Positions 34,038 to 43,356 of a DNA stretch of 64,000 nt are shown piece by piece. The stretch's first letter is position 1; every line of letters starts with the position of its first letter. This DNA is from Sparassis latifolia (taxonomy: Eukaryota > Basidiomycota > Agaricomycetes > Polyporales > Sparassidaceae): assembly GCA_018466975.1 (NCBI GenBank), contig CM031559.1, forward strand, positions 186,001 to 250,000, read 5' to 3'. The position numbers were made by a program, and so were the translations under genes. The notes beneath the pieces are model-generated. The model ran no database searches. It was not told the DNA's origin and saw only the letters and a program-made list of their open reading frames with translations.

Positions 34038-34813
34038 ATGGCTCCCGTCCACTTGCCACCTCCGAATGCCGCTCACATCTCACTACCAGCACAAGCTTCC
34101 GACCCTCCTACTCTGGCAGATCTCACGAACGCCTCTCGCTATTATGATAAACTGTCGGAGAATAAACGTGCGTGGCTGGTTTCACCGGCAAGGCATCCTC
34201 TGAGGTTGTTGATCTAATGCGCGAACACACGTAGGAATGAGCACGAGCTCTCGTAGGGTGACTGACAATGATCTCGGCCAGGCGTTGCTATATGTCCACA
34301 AGCTTTGCGATCGATCCGGGCGCCAGGGAGATGATGCGATTCCGACGGCGGGTACAATCCGAGATATTATCAGGGACTCATTAGCTCCTCTGAGGGAGAG
34401 AGTTGATATGCTGATGGAGAAAGTTGATACACTGCTCGAAATTTCGTCTCAGGTAAGTTATCGTCAACCGTTCCAGTATCGCGTGACGGTTATGGTATGT
34501 CGTAGGCCTACAACGCCGGTTGTGGATCGGGCGAATATCGCAACTACAAAGTCATCCCTTTCAGGAACGTCGATGGAGAGGTGGAACAGCCTGAGGAGGT
34601 TTGTGGGATCCTTCTTCTCTGACGCGCAGTGCTGACGAGCCCCCTCAGCACGATCTACCACTTTTGATAACGAGCACGGCGATCAATGATCTCAGCAACG
34701 ATCAGCTGAATGAATATATGGACCGCTACCGTATCCAGCGTGCGGCAAATCTCTCGCGAGAGTCGAAGCTCAGGCGCCTCAGAGCATTTGTTGGTTGTAC
34801 TGTGGACGTATGA
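34038..34813 (+). CDS. Mug135-like protein
   Basis: Exons 34038-34167, 34235-34452, 34506-34598, 34640-34813 (204 residues); phases agree. The sequence reads like the basidiomycete proteins with a Mug135-like C-terminal domain, as I remember that family: a Pro-rich start, PPTLADLTNASRYYDKL, VTDNDLGQALLYVHKLC, a short coiled coil (VDMLMEKVDTLLE), YNAGCG, KVIPF, then HDLPLLITSTAINDLSNDQL and a C-terminal GCTVDV. Its molecular role is not established; the fission-yeast namesake is meiotically up-regulated. The third intron is only 41 bp (GTTTGT...ACGAG) with a branch-like CTGAC and is needed to join the domain's two halves, so it is the weakest part. An in-frame ATG 6 bp upstream (34032) is an alternative start. 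Confidence 0.7.
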
Positions 34814-36180
34814 GCCTGGTTGGGTATGGGAGGCTGTGTCTTGTAAGTTAGGAAATGTAAGTTGCCTGTGCATTGGAATGCTGTACTAGACCATGGGATT
34901 CTCATTTGTTGTTCGCTCGTCGCTCACTTTTCAATATGCACCTGCATTTGCTTTCGTACCAAACTTTGGTACACCACTTGAGTCGTGATCTCGTCCGTTG
35001 GTGACTGGGACCATACAGCCTTTTTTCTAACCACTCTCTGCGCACGTGTCAGCTGGCGAAGCCACTCGCGGGGTATGGAGCTTGAAACCTTGTGATGGCA
35101 CAATTGAGATGGTATGTTCTGTGCTGCGTCCGTCCAAATCTGACTCCTAGCTGGCCATCTCTCCTTCTACGCGTCTTTCCTCGTTCTCTGATCGGCTGCC
35201 CAATTTGCTGCAGCCACTGAACCAACTTGGACTCGATTGTTGCCATCGAAGGCTATTGACGGGTTCGTCTCTTCTCGTCCGAGAGCCCTTGGAAAAATTC
35301 ACATTAACGATGGTGTAAGTGTGCGTGATTATCACGGTGAGCAATCCCAGTACCCTCTTTGTTCCCCTCAACCCCATCCAACTCTATACGGCACACCTGC
35401 AGAGTCTCTGTCGTGCGAGCCCCCACCCTCTCATCGACGTGCACTGCTTACTGATGCACCTGCGAGCATCTGGAAGGCACTTCTTCAATGGTTGTCTGAG
35501 GAGAACGCTTGAATTCCAATCGCGCAGGATACTTGATATATTGCTTGGAATCAGAGGATCTGTGATGAGGAGAGCGAAGTGTGTTTTTCCGCTCCACAAG
35601 CCTCTTTCCTCTCATTGCTGTGGCAAAATTTTGACAGTCATGTAGAGTCTTAGGTGCGTGTTGAGAAATATTGGATGAGATATCTCTATGGTCTGAGGTG
35701 GACCGTACAGGTAATTTAACTTCCACGCTATGCCTGATTTTCAAAGGTCGTCTGTGGATCTGAAGGTTCGGGAATTGTGAGTAGATTTGCTTCCGCGTTC
35801 GATCTTGCTAAATCTTACGCGCCCTATGCCACTGCTCTCTGGATGTGCGTGGAGCTAGCTGGGCACTTTATGTTCTCTACATTTTCGTACGCATTACTAA
35901 GTGCCCTGCTTTCCCCGTTCTCCAGACAGGAATTCGTGTCAACTTTTTATATGTAATGGGTTGCTTTGCAATAGACTACGTCTCTTTCGCTCTGCAGTAC
36001 GTGCGACGATTTTTTTTTCTAATAGTCTCTCTACGCATTTATGTAGCTGACGGTCCTTGTTTATTAAGGAGTCAACCAGAATAACCACCAGATAGCGCCA
36101 CTGGATGACCAAAAGCCTGAATGGATTGAGCGGCATTATGGTGCACGGAGACACGATAAAGACTAGGTTACATTCCTTGA
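34814..36180. other. Intergenic, possible small gene not recognised
   Basis: Overlapping frames at 35237-35512 and 35319-35645 contain protein-like stretches and possible splice sites (GTGAGC at about 35338, TGCAG at about 35401), but no family is evident and no full model can be justified. Confidence 0.3.
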
Positions 36181-36406
36181 ATTTTGCTATCTGCGATGTC
36201 TCCAGCTCGTCCTGGACACGCTTGGTATCTGGGACGCTCTTTCGCTGACACGTCTCTGGCCATCTTCGCTGCGCTCACTCTGGAATTAGTGTTACTATCC
36301 CTGCAACGTTTCGAACCCACATTCATTTCGCAGACCATTCAAAGCGCAAAGACTCTCGGGCTATCCTCGCTGCGCTCACCCTTGAGATCGTGTCACTATC
36401 CGTCGC
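36181..36406 (+). repeat. Degenerate ~101-bp tandem repeat / disrupted reading frame, left of the long-TIR element
   Basis: ATCTTCGCTGCGCTCAC at 36262 and ATCCTCGCTGCGCTCACC at 36363 start two similar units, each followed by a TTTCG...TTTCGC block; the second unit's continuation lies beyond the element (from 37062). A frame reading RAILAALTLEIVSLSV before the element continues as AAFRIQLRFADISNL after it, once one target copy is discounted. Whether this is a real gene is unclear. Confidence 0.5.
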
Positions 36407-37053
36407 TGGTCTCGTACCCCGACGTGAGCGAGTAACGCACCCCACCACCGCCCTCGCTCTGACGTCTGGGGCATTTCAACCGTGACACCCCCCCTTGCTC
36501 TTATCAGCCCTAAGCGAGATTATCTGAGCCCGCGCCATCAATCATCCTGCCTAAATCGGCAATTCCTCTACGCTTCCTCTGACTTTCGAGCCATGATATC
36601 ACCGCGTGCACATACTGTTGTAGCAGTCATTCTTTGTAATTAGCATAGAAATACTATCTTGACAATGTACATGTAGTTTAATGAATTATATGAGGGATTG
36701 CGGCCACAGAAAACATGAACTAACTGCAGACTCTACTTACTTTCCTTGGTTTCTCACAGAGGTGTCTCAATCCTACTTATTCCTCTCGCGAGGAAGCTCA
36801 TATTGCATCACTTTTATATTTCTGCATGATTACATGGCCTCCTCGCGGGCAATGCCTCCAAAAGTTGAGTATGAATCTCGACATCGAGTCTCTGTGCCTT
36901 CCCGAAAAGGCAGGATGATTGATGGCGCGGGCTCAGATAATCTCGCTTAGGGCTGATAAGAGCAAGGGGGGGTGTCACGGTTGAAATGCCCCAGACGTCA
37001 GAGCGAGGGCGGTGGTGGGGTGCGTTACTCGCTCACGTCGGGGTACGAGACCA
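36407..37053. mobile_element. Long-TIR non-autonomous DNA transposon, member 2 (647 bp, 8-bp TSD)
   Basis: Terminal inverted repeats of about 145 bp (36407-36551 and 36909-37053), nearly perfect, begin TGGTCTCGTACC like member 1 and share CACCCCACCACCGC and GTCTGGGGCATTTC. A perfect 8-bp duplication TCCGTCGC flanks it (36399-36406 and 37054-37061). The 357-bp interior has no transposase and little visible similarity to member 1. The better-preserved TIRs suggest it inserted more recently than member 1. Confidence 0.9.
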
Positions 37054-37061
37054 TCCGTCGC

Positions 37062-37243
37062 AGCGTTTCGGATCCAGCTCCGTTTCGCTGACATTTCAAA
37101 TCTGAACGACTTGAGGGTTGGGATCGGCTCGATCATGGGTACACTCTTCGACGATGTAGGCCCATTGCCCGAGCTCTTACACACGGTGCCGCAGCCGCTC
37201 CTGGAGAAGGGGGAGCTGGCCGCTCTCCGCACCCGGCAGGAAT
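37062..37243 (+). pseudogene. Right half of the reading frame split by the long-TIR element
   Basis: Continues the frame from 36360-36406 and ends at a TAA at 37243 (ELAALRTRQE). It includes GIGSIMGTLFDDVGPLPELL. No family recognised. Confidence 0.35.
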
Positions 37244-37480
37244 AAGCACACTGACCTGGAGATCGACAGATTTTTCCAAGTGCGCGCAGATCACAACGTA
37301 GCTCGACCTCTCGATCATGAAACTCTGATTTTCTTTTATACAAACAACAAATCTCCGCGCTCCTTCAACGACTGCAGCCACATCCGAACTTCCTCCGAAT
37401 ATCATACATCCTGCAAATCTCTCCTCGCACGCGACTCACTCAACACGTACTCCTCCACGGACGTCACGACGCGAAGGCAT

Positions 37481-37648
37481 CTAAGCCTTGGGGGCCTCGC
37501 CGCAGGCGCAGTTGGGGTAGGAGCAAGCTCCGACGCCGGAGGCGGCAGCGGCGCACTTGACGTTGGAGGGGGGCTGCTCGGGCTGTAAGAAAAGTTCGCA
37601 AAAATCAGATAATGTGTCTATGAGCCGCCGTAGATAGCTGCGCACCAT
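37481..37648 (-). CDS. 34-residue four-cysteine mini-protein, copy E
   Basis: Minus strand: exon 1 is the ATG at 37648-37646, intron 37645-37583 (63 bp, GTGCGC...TTACAG, branch-like CTGAT), exon 2 37582-37481. The peptide is identical to copy F: Ala at residue 13 and Asn at residue 25, Cys 11, 21, 26, 28. The intron is a stop-free multiple of three, so a 96-codon open frame (37771-37481) runs through it; that longer frame is less likely to be the protein because copies A and F have stops in the same intron. It is the only intact copy on the minus strand. Confidence 0.82.
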   Translation of the reverse strand: MVRSYLRRLIDTLSDFCELFLQPEQPPSNVKCAAAASGVGACSYPNCACGEAPKA

Positions 37649-37744
37649 GGTAAGTTTTGGTTGAAGCTGGGTGTGGTATGAAAGGGGTGTAGTGGTTGGC
37701 TGGCTCGGTGAGTTGGTGATGGAGAGTCTGAGGCGAGTCTGCAG

Positions 37745-37964
37745 GCCTTTTATCTCTGGATTGACGATCACGGCGATGTCCGATGAGCTTCCGGCCCGTC
37801 CCTGTTATCTACCCGTTATCTTGCGCCGCGGAAGGAGATAGCGAATCCAGTTCAGCGCATTTGCTCAAACATGATCGTGCCGCCGAATCTGCAAACGATC
37901 TCAGGATACGGTCAGGACCTCCACGTTCAGAGCATTGGAGTTTCTATCGTCAGAACCCAATAGG
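37745..37964 (-). promoter_or_regulatory. Promoter of mini-protein copy E
   Basis: On the minus strand: CCAAT box (CCTATTGGG, about 37963-37955), GCAAAT at 37864-37859 and ATTCGC at 37846-37841 (one mismatch in the inverted repeat), and the TATA-like GATAAAAG at 37754-37747, about 100 bp before the ATG. The block ACCATTAGCTGACTTCCTAT before the CCAAT box is shared with copies B and C. Confidence 0.75.
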
Positions 37965-38049
37965 AAGTCAGCTAATGGTGGTCACGCTGCGTTCATCGCA
38001 CGTAGGGTCCACGCATCTTCACGCCTAACGCAACTGGAGGTATTCTGAA

Positions 38050-39880
38050 TGCACGGACAGTGCTACTAGCGTTAGAAGGCCCAGCTTCTGTGACGTTATC
38101 CCCTTGGCAGACATATACCAAGCACTCTATTCGACAGGTCATGTGGTGGTACGATTGAGGCCTACTGAGTACTGAGTGCCGAATATTGAATACTGAGCAC
38201 TATAGTCCCATCGAGAGGCTCGGCGGTAGCATGAGTGAACGAAATAATATAATGTTTCCATCAGACTCCGCAGCTGACCGTGGCGCGTTCGAGCTGACAA
38301 TCCTTCTTGCCTAGAAGACCCAAGTGTGACACAGACGGAAAGAGTTGCATAGGCTGAAATCAAAAAGATCAACGCTGCCCGAAAATGGTCAAATAGCTAG
38401 TAGAGCTGTACGAATGATGAGCGCTGAGCATGAAATAGAAAGACTGATAACGATGGTTTTCACGCAGACTCAAGGCTCACCTCAGAGAAGTGGTGACAGC
38501 TGGTCGACAGCTGCCTCCTCTAGCCTGACACTAGCCTGATACCCCAGAGCGACTGACGAATGATCAAGCGCCAGTCTGTCCTCACTATTCATTTTGGGCG
38601 GGGACAACGCTCTCAGCTTTCTCAACGGCATTGTTCCAGAATCAGCGAGGCTTGTCACGCGTAGAAGGTTCTTGAGGAGCACCGCCTCCAGCCTTTGTTC
38701 CAAACCGGCCCAGACAACAGTCGCGCATAGCCTGAACCAACTGCAAAGACGAGGCACTGGTCGACCGCCTGATGTCGCCCATGCGCACTCACCGCTGCCA
38801 CATGGCATGTCTAACGTCGCCCGGTGTCACTAGGTACGAGGATGAGCGCAGATGGGATGCCAGTGGTCGTCAAATGCCGAGGGAGATAAGATAAGTCGAG
38901 ACAGGTGGACATAGTCAGGGGTACGCACTGCCTGGCGCCCAAGTTATCTTACACATTCGAATTCTTCTGCGGGCCTGACTTCACGTTGAATATAGTCGGC
39001 CGGTCAGCAAGACCATGCCAAGAGGAACAACTACTCAACTGTGCAATGCCCAATCAATACGGATTCATTCCACAGATAAGCTGGTCCTGACTTCAGTTTC
39101 AGGCGGTCCTTTCGCGCGAAGTAAAATGAGACCATTCCGCTGGATACCGACTGCTCCCGTCGTACTCGCTAGCATTCCTGTTCTTCTGGATCATGAGGTA
39201 TTGCCATCTTCTTCTGGGGTCAATTCGACAGCATCTTCTAGCTAAAGGATGGTGTTCGACTGAGGCTGGAGCATCGGCATTTCGTCATGAAATTGTCAAG
39301 TCTCAGAAAACCTGCGCGCTGATCAGTGAGGTGACGATATCAGATAGCACAGGCAACACATAGACAGAGATAACATGACGAAGAATGGAAGAGTAAGCAG
39401 CATCATGATCAAGAACCTTGCGAACAGCGAACCCTGACGAACCTTGGAGTTTGAATTTTGGACATGCGACATCCAGGAAGCTCTTCCAATAGAATAAAAC
39501 AGAGGTCAGGTGCCGCAGCTCGGACGCTGTAATGACGGTCTATTTCTCAGGCTAGATTCGCCAGACCCACCAGTAAGTAACCGACAGAAGCTGCGATAGC
39601 GACGGCCCAATACCAAGTTCATTCTGTGCACGTCGCTTCAAGAATACCTGCACTCGGTTCAAATGCGGTCTCAATTCGACCGCTGGAGGAATGAGTGGAG
39701 GAGTTGGGTGAAGCGCAAGGACACGATGCACCGTGACGATTGTCGTGGTGTGGGGCTGAATTCCTCTGCAGCGAAGAAGACAGACTCCAAGAGAAGAAAA
39801 ATCACAATGTGCGTGTAAGGCTCCAGCGTGACACACTTGGCCCACGCTGCCCTAGAACATCTCAGCGAGACCATTAGCTG
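38050..39880. other. Intergenic, no gene recognised
   Basis: Only short frames on both strands (up to 108 codons) without domains. The left end has short ACTGAGTACTGAGTGC-like repeats at 38163-38200. Confidence 0.4.
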
Positions 39881-39885
39881 ACAGC

Positions 39886-40130
39886 TTATTGGGCCCTTAC
39901 AAGACCCATTATGAACGTAGAGGCACCGACCTTCCGCGAGATCGTTTGCAGATTTCAGCACAGCTTGATGCGTTACGATCACGATTGTGCAAATGCGCTG
40001 GACTCGATTTGCTATCTCGAAGTGCGGCCCAACGTCTCCTAACGTGGTAGATCGCCGCATGATAACGGGTACCCCGGCTGGAGGCTCATCGGATATCGCC
40101 TACGGCACGCAGCTTCCAGCAGGTATAAAA
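39886..40130 (+). promoter_or_regulatory. Promoter of mini-protein copy F
   Basis: CCAAT box (CTTATTGGGC, core 39888-39892), GCAAAT at 39989-39994 and ATTTGC at 40007-40012 with a 12-bp spacer, and TATAAAA at 40124-40130. The gap between the inverted repeat and the TATA box is about 35 bp longer than in copies B and C. Confidence 0.76.
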
Positions 40131-40221
40131 GACCTGCGAATCGACTGAGGCTCTCCATCACCAGCCTACACAACCAGCCAAACCCCACAGCCTTCTATCA
40201 CCCCCTCGAATAAAACCTATC

Positions 40222-40387
40222 ATGGTGCGCGGCGGTTAACAGTGGCTGAGACGGATTTTAGCTGACGTTCTGATTTTTCTTACAGCCCGAGCAGCCCCCC
40301 TCCAACGTTAAGTGCGCTGCCGCCGCCTCCGGCGTCGGAGCTTGCTCCTACCCCAACTGCGCCTGCGGCGAGGCCCCCAAGGCTTAG
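40222..40387 (+). CDS. 34-residue four-cysteine mini-protein, copy F
   Basis: Exons 40222-40224 (ATG only) and 40286-40387; the intron is 40225-40285 (61 bp, GTGCGC...TTACAG, branch-like CTGAC). The unspliced frame stops at once (TAA after five codons), so splicing is required. The peptide equals copy E. Codon third positions are C/G-biased (GCC, TCC, CCC, TGC), suggesting high expression. No signal peptide, no transmembrane segment, no prenylation motif. Confidence 0.82.
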
Positions 40388-42011
40388 ACGCCTATCATCC
40401 CTTTTCGCGTCGCCGAAGCTGTGCCAGTGTGGAAGGTTTGCGCGTTGACGGAGTTGTTCGTGAGGCGAGCTTTGCAGGATGTACGCTGATCGGATGCAGT
40501 TGAAGTTAGAGTTGTTGGAGGATCGCGAAGTTTTGTGTTTTTATAAAAATTGAAAATCCAAGTTGTTGTATGAGGAAGCTACGTGATTTGGCGCAGCGAT
40601 CGGCAAAGAGAAATGCGAAAAGCGATATTGTTTCTATCTGCGCTCTCGAGGGGTAGAGGACATTTCAAATGTTAAAAGCGGAGAGCGAACCTTCAGACGC
40701 GCCAGCTGCCCCATCTACAGGGAAGGCCTCGGCATCGCCGTCCTGATTTTGAGGAGCTTGAGCGGCAGGGACCGCATCACTGAGGGCAGTATGTAGATGG
40801 TTGACCTCTTCGCGGCGGATTGCGAACCGCAGATCATTCAGCCTGGACTTGGTCGGACGGTGATGATGGACCTGAGATGCTGGCGGAATTCGCGCACGAG
40901 TACAACGTGAGTTTCAGAATCCCCTAGAACAAGGTGACTGGAGACTCCTTCTCGGAATGGGCTGCGTATCCTGCGTGAGGTGGACATGCCACAGACAGGA
41001 ATATCCATAGGGTATTGTAGTAACTTAGAGGTCTTTAGGCATAACGCAAAACCAGGCCCACGTCGGAGGCCGCAGAGTCGCAAGCATACATATGGCGGGG
41101 GGCCACAAATTACAGAGCTAAATTCTGGTGGATACCTGGGTAAGTATCTTGTTTCCCAACAAACGGAAGGGAAGCATTGTTCCACCACAACTGTCGAGTC
41201 AAGTGTTTAGCATATGTCTGCTCAGTCACGGCACCGAAGCCGCACCTTCTAGTGGCACAGGGCATCTCGAACATCTCCGACGCGCGGCTGAGGCACGAAG
41301 AAGAATGGAACTTTCAGGGTCGATAAGGGTCCGTGCGTCTACTCTTGCGGCATCGAAGATAGTTCTGAAACAAAGAATGACGGCAGGGAACGTACAGTGT
41401 TAGATACAATTTGAACTCGTGACATACGCACATGCGGTTTGTACCTCCGCACAGGTACCTCGCGGATGGCAGGATGGCCGATCATGACTGGTGCTGATCA
41501 TAAGCAAGTCCGCACCTGCGTCCATGCGTTCTGAGTGGTAGAGGAGGGGAGAAGTAACACCGTACGACCTAGCAGCAGTTGGTCTCAGGTTGCAGAGCGC
41601 TCTTCGCCATGGGTCTCAGTCGGATTCCCTAGGCATGCGCATTCATTTCATAACCTGATTCGTGCGTTACGTATGATTCCATGAACATCGCATGAACATC
41701 CTTACCGTCGGCGACCACGCAGCGAACTCGACGTCAGGAGCCAGTCTGCTGCTGTTCCTACGTTATTAATTTGCTCAGCCAGGCCTCTTCGAGTCGCGGA
41801 CGGGTATCCTATCTGGTCACGGTACGGGAGGCTCTCCAACGGTCGCAATAGTTCGTACGTGAAGTAGTTTTGTCCCGTGCAGGCGCAGCCCTGCGGAGGT
41901 GAGACGAGTCAGCCGTTGGTTGCTGCCACCCGATCGGATGCAATAGGTTTACTTCAAGCCAACCTTCGAGATTTGTTCGCTATTCTTATCCGTGTTAGCT
42001 GCAGACTTGCG
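40388..42011. other. Intergenic, faint trace of the mini-protein upstream block
   Basis: No gene recognised. At 41205-41290, AGCATATGTCTGCTCAGTCA and nearby bases resemble the distal upstream block of copies B-D (GGATATGTCTGCTCAGCCAG), so a further decayed copy may lie here. Confidence 0.4.
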
Positions 42012-42371
42012 TTACGCCACTAGACGATGCACGCTGTCAGATCCTGGAAATTCAAGAAAGAGGGACGACTTAGCCAGGAGAAGCAGGCCATCTTGCCTCG
42101 AAATTTCGTCTATGGCCTGCGACAAAGTCAGGCGAAGTCGGCCTTGTAGCGGTGCGGTATTACTGCCCTGACCTCGTCTATTGATCTGTCGTTGGTACAA
42201 TAACATATTCTCGCATAAGTTTGTCCAGCGCTCGATTAGATTAGTCGCAGTATTCGTGCAGTGTTGTTGATGCCGGCATGCTGAGGCGCTCGTCTCAAAG
42301 ATCAGAGTGGGTGAATCAAGGACGAAATATGAATTTCTCACCGCACTGTACGGGCAGCTACAGTAAGCCAA
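42012..42371 (-). pseudogene. Fragment resembling the N-terminal helical domain of fungal MLKL-like/STAND proteins
   Basis: The minus-strand frame contains NLIERWTNLCENMLLYQRQI and LTLSQAIDEISRQDGLLL, then LFLEFPGSDSVHRLVA before a stop. The amphipathic helices and wording resemble helical N-terminal domains I remember from large agaricomycete proteins, but I cannot confirm the family. No start exon or downstream domain is found, so it looks like a relic. Confidence 0.35.
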
Positions 42372-43356
42372 ACACTTCGGCCCTCACTTCTCCGCATATT
42401 CCTCATGTAATCTTCTCTAAAAGCACATCCTCCTCGTCGCCATCCGGCATCCGTCATCGAGAAAATGTGGTGGTGTCCACCGGTGATGGCATTGAGCTGT
42501 GGCGCTATTGAAAAGGCTTTGGGCTCTGGGCACCAGCGGTATATGCACATGATCCAGAGGGGTTGGTGTCATAGCACTATTATTGAAAGGACGTCCCAGG
42601 CCGACAAGCGTTTCAGGTAAAATGTGGAGAGTTGAATGTTCAAGTTGAAGGTTGAGATCTTGAGAGGTCAGCTCTAGCCGAGCGCAGGAGGACAGCCAAA
42701 AAATCAGCGCGACGGAGAATGTCCTAGACATGACCTTGAATGAATAAAGTGCAGTCAAGTCAGTGCGTGCTGGCGATCGCTGAGGAAGTCAAGTTGTGGG
42801 CACTAAGTTCGGAAGGTGGAAAATCACGTGGGCGCGCTGGGGCGCTTGTTTGATCCCGGGCCAACTCAGCCACGGTGAACTTTCGCTCAGCCTTAAGTTC
42901 ACATCTCTACAAGAGCTGTCTCAAATCTTCGTGATAGCTTCTTGTCTTCTGTCAGTAACTTGAACTATATCCTCTTTGCTTCGCATTTGAGTCTATTCCA
43001 ATTAACGGCACCTGCAGCAGGTTGTATATCTGTCCGCTTCCTCGTGCATTTCTGAATGAATCTCTCGCATCTGGATAACTTGGATGAATAATGTCTATGT
43101 CAAGGCCTCCGCTTTGGTCCTGGGCGACGGCATAAACAGATTTTTGGCCGCTTCTTTCTCCCAACGTGGTGCCAATGTCATCCATTGTGCTTGCACTGCA
43201 TTGTCGCTCGTCCGTCCTTTGACAACGCCTCGTGTTTACCTCGAGCTCTACAAAGTAAGCAACGGTACATATAACGTGCAATGTCGGTGCAATTTCCAGT
43301 CCAACATCCCACTTTTCTCGACCGTCCTCTGCCCATACAGCAGGCTTCCTCTTTCC
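42372..43356. other. Intergenic upstream of the first F-box gene
   Basis: No recognised gene. The frame of the F-box exon extends upstream to 43084, but its extra residues look unlike the paralog's N-terminus, so I start at 43357. Confidence 0.4.

Larger units (their letters stand above)
31230..34700. repeat. Segmental duplication block 2 (partner at 7400-11100)
   Basis: Carries the same order of shared noncoding sequence, mini-protein gene and Mug135-like gene as block 1. Shared marks include TGCCCAACGTTAA (31470), GTCAGGTACACCGAAGACG (31582), the mini-protein unit (32040-33130) and GGGAAGGAGATCTCAGTGCA (33531). Block 2 keeps the full Mug135-like gene, which block 1 has lost. Confidence 0.8.

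Noticed and set aside
37481..37771. 96-codon minus-strand frame as the true protein of mini-protein copy E
   Set aside because: The extra N-terminus comes from leader and intron sequence; in copies A and F the same intron contains stops, and only the exon 2 peptide is conserved.
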